The notes beneath the pieces were generated by a model. That model had not been told where the DNA came from and made no database searches. It saw only the letters and a program-made list of their open reading frames with translations. DNA of 64,000 bases from Algoriphagus oliviformis (lineage in GTDB: Bacteria; Bacteroidota; Bacteroidia; Cytophagales; Cyclobacteriaceae): positions 1 through 64,000 of the forward strand of contig NZ_JAFKCT010000007.1 in assembly GCF_017254915.1 (NCBI RefSeq). Direction: 5' to 3'. A program made the position numbers and the translations under genes. Below, piece after piece: positions 25,117 through 33,393 of this stretch; position 1 is the stretch's first letter, and each line of letters begins with the position of its first letter.

Positions 25117-27048
25117 ATGACTTTGCTGTTTTGGGCAATTGCGTTTTTTGGAGAAGCTCCGGTGCAAGACACCGTGAAGCTGGAGCCTGTGGAGGTGTAT
25201 GCGCCTGCCCTTGACCTCTATGCGCAGGGGCAAAAGGTGATCGCCTTTGAGGCGGAGACGTTGCAGGCCTATGCAGCTCGCTCCCTCGGCGATCTCCTGC
25301 AGGAGAAAAGCCCTGTCTTCATCCGCCAATACGGGGCAGGGATGCTGGCTTCGCCTTCTTTCCGTGGGACTTCGGCAGGACACACGGCGGTCTTTTGGAA
25401 TGGGCTGCCGATCAACAGCCCCTCGCTCGGACAAAGCGACCTGAGCATCCTGCCTGTGGAGGCTGTGGATGGAGTCCAGTTGCAGTTTGGCAGCGCTGGG
25501 GCACTTTTTGGGAATGAAGCCATCGGGGGCAGCCTGCACCTTTCTTCGGAAAGTGACTTTGGAAAAGGCTTCCAAGCGGCACTTTCCCAGACCGTCGGGA
25601 GCTTTGGATTGTTCAATACCTCGTTTTCCGGAGGTTTTTCTTCCAATAAATCAACCCTCCAAGGGTCTCAATCCCCACAATCGACCCTCCAAGGGTTCGA
25701 AACCCTTGGAGGGTTAAGCGGACGTTTTCGCAAAAGCTTCAGCGCCAAAACCCGTCTTTACCGACAGTTTGCCAACAACGATTTTCCCTACCAAGATCTC
25801 TCGCAGGCCGGAACTCCCGAAGTGCGGGAAGACCATGCGCAGGTCGAGCAGCTCGGACTGGTGCAGGATTTGGCTTGGAATCTCAGTACCAAAGACCAGC
25901 TCAAGGCGGCGGTTTGGTGGCAAAAGTCAGATCGAGAGATCCAGCCGCCCATGGGTTCCAACACCCAAGACTTGCAATCCGACGAAAGCATCCGAGCGGT
26001 GATCGACTATTTCCGGTTTGGCAAGCAAGCCACATTGAATCTGAAGTCTGGCTTCGTCCAGGATCGGCAACACTTCAACGGCAGCCTGAACCAAACCCGG
26101 CAGTTTCTCCTCGCCGCAGACTATGATGCCGAAGTCGGCGAAGACTGGCGATTCAAAGCCGGCGCGCGCGCGACTGTAGCTCGGGGCGACCTGAGTACCT
26201 ACACGGCCACCGACCAGCGCTACGAGTTTTACCAATCCGCCCGATGGGAAGGTTTGGAGGATCTATCCCTTTCCCTCAATCTCCGGCAGTATGCCTATTC
26301 GGATGGTTTTGAGCCTTTTTTGCCGAGTCTGGGGGCGGATTGGGGCTTTTGGGAAAATGGAAAAAACAGCCTCTTGCTGAAGGCTTCCATCGGAAAAGGC
26401 TTCAAGTTGCCGACGCTCAACGACCGTTTTTGGCAGCCGGGCGGCAATCCCGACTTGCAACCAGAGGAAAGCCTCAATGGGGAAATAGGCCTGAATTGGA
26501 GAAAAACGGGCGATTTTTCCTTGGATCAAAGCCTGACCTACTACCGCATGCAGGTGGATCAGTGGATCATCTGGCTGCCGATGGGCTCGGTCTGGGCGCC
26601 GCAAAATATCCGCGAGGTCAAAAACCAGGGGATAGAATACCAGGGAAATGCCGAATGGAAAACCGGCAGATGGGATTGGAAGATGGGCTTGGCCTATACC
26701 TATTCCCGGGCTTTGGACCTCACGACCGAGCCTTCCCATCCGCGACAGCTTCCCTACACGCCCGAGCATCAGGCCAACGGAAATCTGGAAGCCGAGTTCG
26801 GAGGCTTTTCCCTGAACCTTTCCTCCTTTTTCGTAGGCCAGCGCGCCATAGGCACTGGCAATGCCCGCGTGATGGATGCCTACCAAATCTGGAATGCAGG
26901 CCTTTCTTTTTCCCAACTCAAGTGGGGCAAGGCGAGCTTCCCGCTCCGCTTTCAGGTGCTCAACCTATTGGACAGGGACTACCAAGTCCTCTACCTCCGG
27001 GCCATGCCCGGCAGATCGTATCAACTTAATTTAACTATACACTTATGA
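25117..27048 (+). CDS. btuB: BtuB-like TonB-dependent cobalamin receptor
   Basis: 643 residues. Short signal-like N-terminus, then TonB-box region (DTVKLEPVEVYAP), plug (about 45-150: SLGDLLQEKSPVFIRQYG, SFRGTSAGHTAVFWNGLPIN, GNEAIGGSLHLSS) and a 22-strand barrel ending SYQLNLTIHL. Lacks the carboxypeptidase-like N-domain of SusC proteins. The cobalamin riboswitch just upstream and the BtuG-position lipoprotein downstream (start and stop overlap in ATGA) define it as the outer-membrane B12 receptor. Residues about 179-200 (STLQGSQSPQSTLQG...) are encoded by an interspersed palindromic repeat inserted in frame, probably in an early extracellular or periplasmic loop. Confidence 0.9.
   Translation: MTLLFWAIAFFGEAPVQDTVKLEPVEVYAPALDLYAQGQKVIAFEAETLQAYAARSLGDLLQEKSPVFIRQYGAGMLASPSFRGTSAGHTAVFWNGLPINSPSLGQSDLSILPVEAVDGVQLQFGSAGALFGNEAIGGSLHLSSESDFGKGFQAALSQTVGSFGLFNTSFSGGFSSNKSTLQGSQSPQSTLQGFETLGGLSGRFRKSFSAKTRLYRQFANNDFPYQDLSQAGTPEVREDHAQVEQLGLVQDLAWNLSTKDQLKAAVWWQKSDREIQPPMGSNTQDLQSDESIRAVIDYFRFGKQATLNLKSGFVQDRQHFNGSLNQTRQFLLAADYDAEVGEDWRFKAGARATVARGDLSTYTATDQRYEFYQSARWEGLEDLSLSLNLRQYAYSDGFEPFLPSLGADWGFWENGKNSLLLKASIGKGFKLPTLNDRFWQPGGNPDLQPEESLNGEIGLNWRKTGDFSLDQSLTYYRMQVDQWIIWLPMGSVWAPQNIREVKNQGIEYQGNAEWKTGRWDWKMGLAYTYSRALDLTTEPSHPRQLPYTPEHQANGNLEAEFGGFSLNLSSFFVGQRAIGTGNARVMDAYQIWNAGLSFSQLKWGKASFPLRFQVLNLLDRDYQVLYLRAMPGRSYQLNLTIHL
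25653..25717. repeat. CCCTCCAAGGGTT palindromic repeat inserted in btuB
   Basis: One half copy (AACCCTCCAAGGGT, 25653-25666) and one full copy: arms ACCCTCCAAGGGTT (25684-25697) and AACCCTTGGAGGGT (25701-25714), perfect over 14 bases with spacer CGA. It lies within the btuB-like coding region and keeps the frame. Confidence 0.85.
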
Positions 27049-28097
27049 CGAATCTTTTCAAAAATCGACTTTGGGTCCTTGTGTTCCTGGTATTTGCCTT
27101 TGCCTGTAGCGACAGCGGCGAGGAGAAGCCGCTCGGAAAATACGACACCGGCGTGCTCATCATGAACGAGGGGAATTTTGGTGCCAATGACGGGGAAGTC
27201 TACCACTACGATCCGGCGACCGAGACCCTGACCGCGGATATTTTTGAGTTGGAAAACAGCCGACCTTTTGCCGGGTTGCTGGAGGATATGGTGCTGGAGC
27301 AGGATAGATTGTATCTGGTAGCGAACACCGGAAAAGTCGAAATCGTGAATCCGGGCGACTTCAAGTCCATCGGTGCGGTGTCTGCCGATCTGGACCAGCC
27401 GAGATCCCTGGCTACGGCCAGCGGCAAGCTCTTTATCTCCGACTACGGCCCGTATAATGCGAGCTATGCGACTCCGGATTCCTATATCGCGGTGGTTTCT
27501 GGATTGGATGGTGGAGCGGTGAGCAAAAAAATCGAGGTGTCCAACAAGCCAGAGGACCTCTTTGCCAGCGGAAAGTATGTATTTGTAGCTGGGTCGGAAG
27601 AAAGCCAAATCGAAATCATAGACTCCGAAAAGGAGGAAGTGGTCAAAACCATTGAAGTAAGTGGACGTCCAGTGCAGTTCTTTGAGCAGAAGGGAGATCT
27701 GTGGGTCTATTCTTACGATTCGGAACATATTTACTTCCAGTCTTTTCACCTAGACAACCTGACTAAGAAAGAGTTTCGAGAGCTGCCTGTTGCCAAGGCC
27801 ACTGGTAGAATTGCGCTGGGTGAAGACCTGAAAATCTACATCATCACCAGTTCAGGGTGGCCTGAATACCAAGATGGAGTTGCGGTGGTTTCCCTTTATG
27901 ATTCAACCTTGATTCCAGCGTGGAAGAGCGGTTCCGGATTTTACGGGATAGGCTATGATCAAGCAAGACAGGAAATCTACCTGACGAACGCGAATGGTTT
28001 TCAAGGAAATGGAACAGTTACTGTGTTTGAAAAAGGCGGAACTGAAGTAGGGGATATGGAAGTGGGACGAGGGCCTTCGGGCTTTTTGTTCAGGTAG
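27045..28097 (+). CDS. Beta-propeller surface lipoprotein in BtuG position
   Basis: 350 residues. Lipobox FAFAC (Cys21) and an acidic tail SDSGEE right after it, as in surface-exported lipoproteins. The mature protein is made of repeated four-strand blades (for example VLIMNEGNFGANDGEVYHYDPATE, LYLVANTGKVEIVNPGDF, KLFISDYG, YVFVAGSEESQIEIID, KIYIITSSGWPEY, EIYLTNANGF), the DUF5074/YncE-type propeller. It overlaps the btuB stop by four bases and shares its riboswitch. In Bacteroides the BtuG propeller lipoprotein caps BtuB and binds B12 with very high affinity; the same role is inferred here from fold and position. Confidence 0.8.
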   Translation: MTNLFKNRLWVLVFLVFAFACSDSGEEKPLGKYDTGVLIMNEGNFGANDGEVYHYDPATETLTADIFELENSRPFAGLLEDMVLEQDRLYLVANTGKVEIVNPGDFKSIGAVSADLDQPRSLATASGKLFISDYGPYNASYATPDSYIAVVSGLDGGAVSKKIEVSNKPEDLFASGKYVFVAGSEESQIEIIDSEKEEVVKTIEVSGRPVQFFEQKGDLWVYSYDSEHIYFQSFHLDNLTKKEFRELPVAKATGRIALGEDLKIYIITSSGWPEYQDGVAVVSLYDSTLIPAWKSGSGFYGIGYDQARQEIYLTNANGFQGNGTVTVFEKGGTEVGDMEVGRGPSGFLFR

Positions 28098-28120
28098 GAA
28101 AATCACATGGCGAACAACAG

Positions 28121-28155
28121 AGAAGCCCGACCGTGAGGTCGGGCTTCTCTTGTTT
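28121..28155 (+). terminator. Terminator of the btuB-propeller operon
   Basis: AGAAGCCCGACC (28121-28132), loop GTGA, GGTCGGGCTTCT (28137-28148), then CTTGTTT. A perfect 12-base stem; may act in both directions for the convergent gene. Confidence 0.85.
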
Positions 28156-28226
28156 ATTGACTCTAGGCGTTGGTATTTGTTCAGAGCGTTACTCTGCTTA
28201 CTGCGCCCTGCGACTGCCTACTGATT

Positions 28227-28640
28227 TCATTCCTCCATCTTTTTCTTCATCCTATCCTCAAAGCGTCCCAGTAGCCCCACGTAGCGGTCCAGGATATGGC
28301 TGATGAACTGTTGGCGGTTTTCCAGGTCGTAGACGGGACTGTATTGGATGCGGTCGATGACCATGTCCAGCCATCCCTTGCCGTCGTCAATGAGCTCGGC
28401 GTGGAACGCCTCTACCGTCGCGTCTCTGGATCCGGAAAAGGGCCCCTTGCCCATCGTGGCGAGGTAGCTATTGATCACCCGGAGAGCCATCTCGTGGGAG
28501 GCCTCAAAGCTGGCGATGAGTTCCAGGCTTTGCTTTTCGGTCAGGCTGTTTTTGTTGCGGCTCGCGTACGCATTTAAGTCTTCAATTGCGTCGGAAAACT
28601 GAGCCAGCAAGTGCTCACGGGAAGGGGAGGTTGTTTTCAT
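28227..28640 (-). CDS. HI0074-like nucleotidyltransferase substrate-binding protein (orphan)
   Basis: 137 residues, all helical. FEASHEMALRVINSYLATMG, then SRDATVEAFHAELIDDGKGWLDMVIDRIQYSPVYD, then ISHILDRYVGLLGRFEDRM match the HI0074 (HEPN-like) family: the HE.A helix, the RD...AF...LI.D..W.DM.. .R helix pair and the trailing helix. In most genomes a MNT-type nucleotidyltransferase gene lies next to it, the pair acting as a toxin-antitoxin-like or nucleotide-transferring module. No such gene is adjacent here. The usual RN..SH motif is changed to RIQYSPVYD, so the HEPN RNase motif RxxxxH is lost. Confidence 0.75.
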   Translation of the reverse strand: MKTTSPSREHLLAQFSDAIEDLNAYASRNKNSLTEKQSLELIASFEASHEMALRVINSYLATMGKGPFSGSRDATVEAFHAELIDDGKGWLDMVIDRIQYSPVYDLENRQQFISHILDRYVGLLGRFEDRMKKKMEE

Positions 28641-28694
28641 TTTGGGAAAAATCTTGTTTAATCAAAATAGGAAAAATCGTTTGCTAAAACGAGG

Positions 28695-28733
28695 AAAGCC
28701 GCTGGAATTTGCCATTCCGGCGGCTTTTTATTT
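28695..28733. terminator. Possible terminator downstream of htrA
   Basis: AGCCGCTGGAAT and ATTCCGGCGGCT (about 28698-28725) pair with one G-T, followed by a T-run on the plus strand. It lies downstream of the leftward HtrA gene and upstream of the HI0074-like gene; direction is uncertain. Confidence 0.4.
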
Positions 28734-28788
28734 TTGATTTTGGCCCAGGGAAAGAGGAACTAAGCCGTGCTTCGGAGCTCTGGGCTTT

Positions 28789-30228
28789 TTATCTCACATT
28801 GAAGCTCTGCATAAATGGCTGCCCGTTTGGCCCCACACCTTCCAGACGGAGTCTGCCGCTGTACTTTTCCAGGTACTTGCCGACCTCGTTGGGGTCTTTG
28901 GCAGGCATCTGGTTGATATGCGTGATGACGTAGCCGTCGCGGAAGCCGAGATCCCTCAGGTATCCACGGGTCAGGGAGGTGATCTTCACGCCATAGGGGA
29001 TCTTGAGTCTGTCCCGCTCGATGGTGTTGACCGCTTCGAGTTTGGCACCCAGCAGGCCGGAGCTGTAAAACTCCCGCTTGATCACGCCGGTACTTCCCTC
29101 GAGGTTTTGCAGGGTGAGCTCTGCGCTCTGGGGACTGCCGTTTCGCAGGAACTCCACTTTGACCTGGTCGCCGGGATAGTAATAGGAGATGGCTTCCTCG
29201 AAGCTACCCTTGCCGGTGATTTTCCAGTCGGCGACGCGGGTGATCACGTCATTTTTGAGCAGGCCCGCATCTTCGGCAGCGCCCTCCCGCACCACGTGGG
29301 TGATGATCACCCCGTCGAGGCTTTTTACCTTCATTTCCTCAGCGAGCTCGGGAGTCAGCTCCACGATGTCCATGCCGGGGATGGCTTTTTGCACTTCTCC
29401 GTACTTGATCAGGTCATTGGCGACCTTCACGGCGATGTCTACCGGTACCGCAAAGCCATAGCCCGTGTAAGTTCCGGTGCGCGAAAGGATGGCGGTGTTG
29501 ATGCCCACCAGCTCCCCGTTGACGTTGACCAGGGCTCCTCCGGAGTTGCCGGGGTTGATGGGCGCGTCGGTTTGGATGAAGCTTTCGAGGGGGAACTCAC
29601 CGCCCAGGATGTTGATCTGCCGCTCTTTGGCAGATACGATGCCCGCCGTCACGGTGGAAGTGAGGTTAAACGGGTTGCCTACGGCCAGTACCCATTCCCC
29701 GATCTTGAGGTCTCGGCTGCTTCCCCGCTTGATTTCCGGCAGGTTGCTGGCCTCGATCTTGAGCACGGCGATGTCGGTGTTTTTGTCCGTGCCGACGAGC
29801 TTGGCGGGGTAGGTGCGTTTTTGGTGGACGACCTCGATGGTCTCGGCCCTGTCGATCACGTGGTTATTGGTGATGATATAGCCGTCTTTGGACAGGATGA
29901 CACCGGAGCCGGTGCTGACCTGCTGGGTGGGGCCGGTGCCAAAGAAGAAGTCAAACATGCTGTATCTGCTGGGGTCGGTGCCGCTGAAGTTTTTGATAAA
30001 GACGACCGACTCGGTGCTGTTTTGGGAGGCTTCCACGAAGGAAATGGGAGGATCCGTCCTCAGCGCAGGGGAGTAGGTCTCCGAGGCGAATTGACTGGAC
30101 ATCCCGACAGGGGCCTCTTGGCCTGGGTTTTCGAAGGGGAGTTTTTCCGAATCTATACTGGTCCAAAGTGCCGCCCCGCCCAGTCCGGCGGCAAAGGGGA
30201 TTGCAAATGATTTGATCAGATTTTTCAT
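28789..30228 (-). CDS. HtrA/DegP-family periplasmic serine protease
   Basis: 479 residues. N-terminal membrane or signal segment (about 5-22), trypsin-like protease domain with His123 (NNHVID), Asp152 (TDIAVLKI) and Ser229 (NPGNSGGAL), then two PDZ domains (about 275-375 and 400-479). The pocket segment GYGFAVP is normal. It degrades or refolds misfolded envelope proteins. A paralogue lies at 47407-48903; they differ in the linker and second PDZ. It is divergent from dxr-rseP with a 417-base gap. Confidence 0.92.
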   Translation of the reverse strand: MKNLIKSFAIPFAAGLGGAALWTSIDSEKLPFENPGQEAPVGMSSQFASETYSPALRTDPPISFVEASQNSTESVVFIKNFSGTDPSRYSMFDFFFGTGPTQQVSTGSGVILSKDGYIITNNHVIDRAETIEVVHQKRTYPAKLVGTDKNTDIAVLKIEASNLPEIKRGSSRDLKIGEWVLAVGNPFNLTSTVTAGIVSAKERQINILGGEFPLESFIQTDAPINPGNSGGALVNVNGELVGINTAILSRTGTYTGYGFAVPVDIAVKVANDLIKYGEVQKAIPGMDIVELTPELAEEMKVKSLDGVIITHVVREGAAEDAGLLKNDVITRVADWKITGKGSFEEAISYYYPGDQVKVEFLRNGSPQSAELTLQNLEGSTGVIKREFYSSGLLGAKLEAVNTIERDRLKIPYGVKITSLTRGYLRDLGFRDGYVITHINQMPAKDPNEVGKYLEKYSGRLRLEGVGPNGQPFMQSFNVR

Positions 30229-30645
30229 AGCAGTGTTAATCGGATGTGCTTGCTACAAGTTGTCTAGCTTGGGTTTCCTTTACAAATTTTAAGAAGTGTT
30301 TTGCCTGCTGAAGAGGCAATAATTTTTCCAAATCCGGAAATCCTGCCAAAAATGCCTGTCTTTTGACACTTTTTAAGATCGGGCAAAAGAGCCGGGTTGG
30401 GCTTTAGTCTGCTGTTTGTCACCTGGCTTTTTCCTGGAGAAAAGGGTTGCATTTGGATTTCAGGGATGCTTTTGCAGGCAAAGCTTGGGCTTGGGGCGGA
30501 GAGTTGCGGCGCGAAAAGTTAAAGTCGATTTATCCTAAATCTCGGCATAGTACAAGGAAAAGTCTTTCCAATTGGTAATTTTGTCAGCCTGAGCGGGAAA
30601 CCTTCCCCACGAGCGGCAGGTTTTTTTTGGCTTTAATCCCATTGA
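30229..30645. other. Divergent promoter region between htrA and dxr
   Basis: No gene. It should carry start sites in both directions. TAATTTTG at 30576-30583 matches the TAnnTTTG promoter element for dxr, but no TTTG lies 19-20 bases upstream, so the site is weak evidence. No regulatory palindrome found. Confidence 0.35.
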
Positions 30646-31812
30646 ATGACAGAAGCAAAGCGTGTAGCCATCCTCGGCAGTACCGGGAGCATAGGCACAC
30701 AGACATTGGATGTAATCCGGCAGCATACTGACAAGTTTACGGTAGAGGTGCTCACCGCGCAAAACAACTGCGAGCTGTTGATCGCGCAGGCGCTGGAGTT
30801 CCAGCCCAATGCCGTCGTCATCGGCAACGAGGCCAAGTACCAGGAGGTAAAAGAGGCGCTCCTTCCGCATGACATCAAGGTCTATGCCGGACAGAAAGCC
30901 ATCGCCCAAGTCGTGGAGATGGAGACCATCGACGTGGTGCTGACGGCTTTGGTCGGGTACTCGGGACTGATCCCCACCGTGAATGCCATCAAGGCCGGTA
31001 AACAGATCGCCTTGGCCAACAAAGAAACCTTGGTCGTGGCGGGAGAGCTGATCACCGCCCTGGCCCGGGAAAAGGGAGTAAACATCTATCCGGTCGATTC
31101 GGAGCACTCTGCGATTTTTCAGTGCCTGGTCGGCGAGTTTCACAATCCCATCGAAAAGATCATCCTTACCGCTTCAGGTGGGCCTTTCCGGGGCAAAGAC
31201 CGGTCTTATCTCGAGACCGTGACCCGTGAGCAGGCGCTCAAGCATCCCAACTGGGACATGGGCGCAAAGATCACCATCGACTCCGCCTCCCTGATGAACA
31301 AGGGTCTGGAAGTGATCGAGGCCAAGTGGCTTTTTGGGCTGAAAACCGAGCAGATCGAGGTCGTCGTCCATCCCCAGAGCATCGTGCATTCTCTGGTGCA
31401 GTTTGAAGACGGATCGATCAAGGCACAACTCGGGCTCCCCGATATGCGTATCCCCATTCAGTTTGCGCTGAGCTACCCCCATCGCTTCCGAAGCGACTTC
31501 GAACGCTTTGACTTCACCAAATATCCCCAGTTGACCTTTGAGCAGCCGGATCTGGAGACTTTCCGAAACCTGCAGCTGGCCTACGATGCGCTGGCGAAGG
31601 GAGGAAACGCCCCCTGCATCCTCAATGCCGCCAACGAGGTCGCCGTGGCTGCGTTTCTCAAAAACGAGGTGGGATTCCTGGAAATGTCCGATTTGATCGA
31701 ATCGACGATGGAAAAGGCGGGCTTCATTGCCCATCCGAGCTTGGAAGACTACGTGGAGTCGGACCGCGAGACCAGAACTATTACCGAAACATTAATTAAG
31801 TCGAAAGTATAA
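30646..31812 (+). CDS. dxr: 1-deoxy-D-xylulose 5-phosphate reductoisomerase
   Basis: 388 residues, the usual length. NADPH-binding ILGSTGSIGTQTLDVI at the N-terminus, ANKETLVVAGEL, metal-binding VDSEHSAIFQCL (Asp151, Glu153), ILTASGGPFR, the flexible loop segment and HPNWDMGAKITIDSASLMNKGLEVIEA (catalytic-site His and metal Glu), and VEVVVHPQSIVHSLV are all present. It converts DXP to MEP, the first committed step of the non-mevalonate isoprenoid pathway. The stop overlaps the rseP start in TAATG, so the two are translationally coupled. Confidence 0.98.
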   Translation: MTEAKRVAILGSTGSIGTQTLDVIRQHTDKFTVEVLTAQNNCELLIAQALEFQPNAVVIGNEAKYQEVKEALLPHDIKVYAGQKAIAQVVEMETIDVVLTALVGYSGLIPTVNAIKAGKQIALANKETLVVAGELITALAREKGVNIYPVDSEHSAIFQCLVGEFHNPIEKIILTASGGPFRGKDRSYLETVTREQALKHPNWDMGAKITIDSASLMNKGLEVIEAKWLFGLKTEQIEVVVHPQSIVHSLVQFEDGSIKAQLGLPDMRIPIQFALSYPHRFRSDFERFDFTKYPQLTFEQPDLETFRNLQLAYDALAKGGNAPCILNAANEVAVAAFLKNEVGFLEMSDLIESTMEKAGFIAHPSLEDYVESDRETRTITETLIKSKV

Positions 31813-33125
31813 TGGAAACATTGATTATGGTGGGCCAATTGCTCCTGGGGTTGTCGATCCTGGTGGGGCTGCATGAGTTGGGCCACTTGCTTACCGCCAA
31901 GATGTTTGGCATGAGAGTAGAAAAATTCTCCATCGGATTTCCTCCGAAAATCGCCGGATTCCAATGGGGAGAAACCGAATATTCCATCGGGGCCATCCCT
32001 TTGGGGGGATTTGTGAAGATCTCCGGTATGGTGGACGAATCCATGGACACCGAACAGATGGCGGCTGAGCCCCAGCCTTGGGAGTTTCGCTCCAAGCCGG
32101 CCTGGCAGCGCCTGATTGTGATGCTGGGCGGGATCATTGTCAACGTGATCACGGGTATCCTTATTTTCTGGGCTTTGGTGTACCACAACGGGGAAACCTA
32201 CTATTCCCGTGACCAGATCATCGAAAACGGCATCGTGGCCTACGAGTATGGGGAGTCCATCGGCCTGGAGACCGGCGACAAGATCCTCGACATCAACGGG
32301 GAGCCTTACCAGAGCATCTCTGACCTGACCAGCGGTGCGGCTTTGCTGAGCGAAAACGGCTACTATACCGTGGACAGAAACGGGGAAATCCTGAAGATCG
32401 ACATCCCGCGCGGATTCATCAATACCTTTAATTCGGAGGAAGCTTTCACCAAGTTTGTGGGCCTTCGCTTTCCCTTTGAAGTGGGCGAGGTGGATGCCGG
32501 AAGCGGTGCCGAAGCTGCCGGAATTGCGGTGGGGGACAAGATCCTCGCCGTCAACGGCCAGAAGATTGAGTACTTTGACCAGATGCAGGCTTCGCTGAAA
32601 GACTGGCTGAATAAACCCGCCCAGATCGTCAGGCAGCAGGGGGCCAAAGTCGATACCCTGAACATCCCGGTAACCGACGATGCGCGCATAGGCATAGCCG
32701 TAAATCCCCTGATCGAGCCGGTGCGCCGAGAGTATGGCGTGGGTGAGGCTTTGGTGAAAGGCACTTCCCGGGCATTCGGCGTAGTGATCGTCAATGCAAA
32801 GGCTATGGGCAAGATGTTTACCGGCGAGGTTTCCGCCAAAAACGTAAGTGGCCCCATCGGCATGGCCAAAATCTACGGTGCCGAGTGGAGCTGGACCAAG
32901 TTCTTGAGCATCACTGGCTTGATTTCGATGATTTTGGCCTTTATGAACCTGCTGCCGATTCCTGCCCTGGACGGCGGACATGTGATGTTCCTGCTTTACG
33001 AGATGATTTCAGGAAGGGCTCCGTCGGACAAGTTTCTGGAAAATGCCCAGAAAGTCGGGATGGTCATCCTGCTTGCGCTGATGGTCTTTGCGATCGGCAA
33101 CGATATACTCAAGCTGTTTAATTAA
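31812..33125 (+). CDS. rseP: RseP-family site-2 intramembrane metalloprotease
   Basis: 437 residues. HELGH at 21-25 in the first membrane helix (zinc ligands and catalytic Glu), FSIGFPPKI and GETEYSIGAIPLGGFVKISGM just after, two PDZ-like segments (about 130-215 and 215-300, with VDAGSGAEAAGIAVGDKILAVNG), and MNLLPIPALDGGHVMF giving the third zinc ligand. It cleaves membrane-bound anti-sigma factors after a first cut, releasing envelope-stress sigma factors. It overlaps dxr by one base and ends at a strong terminator. Confidence 0.96.
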   Translation: METLIMVGQLLLGLSILVGLHELGHLLTAKMFGMRVEKFSIGFPPKIAGFQWGETEYSIGAIPLGGFVKISGMVDESMDTEQMAAEPQPWEFRSKPAWQRLIVMLGGIIVNVITGILIFWALVYHNGETYYSRDQIIENGIVAYEYGESIGLETGDKILDINGEPYQSISDLTSGAALLSENGYYTVDRNGEILKIDIPRGFINTFNSEEAFTKFVGLRFPFEVGEVDAGSGAEAAGIAVGDKILAVNGQKIEYFDQMQASLKDWLNKPAQIVRQQGAKVDTLNIPVTDDARIGIAVNPLIEPVRREYGVGEALVKGTSRAFGVVIVNAKAMGKMFTGEVSAKNVSGPIGMAKIYGAEWSWTKFLSITGLISMILAFMNLLPIPALDGGHVMFLLYEMISGRAPSDKFLENAQKVGMVILLALMVFAIGNDILKLFN

Positions 33126-33171
33126 AAAAGACGGAAGACCGAAGAAATATTTGCGAATCGCTTCGCACCAG

Positions 33172-33204
33172 AAGACCGGGCCAGCGATGGCCCGGTCTTT
33201 TTTG
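33172..33204 (+). terminator. Terminator after dxr-rseP
   Basis: AAGACCGGGCC (33172-33182), loop of 6, GGCCCGGTCTT (33189-33199), followed by TTTTT. Perfect stem. Confidence 0.9.
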
Positions 33205-33393
33205 TCTCGGTTTTTCCCAAAAACCTGCGTTTCCCCAATGTAGAATAGCCTTTGGCAAGTGGGAAAACGAACGCTTTAAAATCAATAGTGAAGACTATCA
33301 AGGTCTTGGTGCCTTGCGGCTGCCTGAGGCTTTGATCAAACTGATTTTTGATGCTTTTTGCGCAGATTTTAGTTTAAATAGAAATTTAGCACC

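Noticed and set aside
28918..30210. 430-residue plus-strand frame opposite htrA
   Set aside because: Shadow frame; Asp/Val/Gly-rich translation with no domain.
31749..32981. 410-residue minus-strand frame opposite rseP
   Set aside because: Shadow frame of rseP; His/Gln-rich translation.
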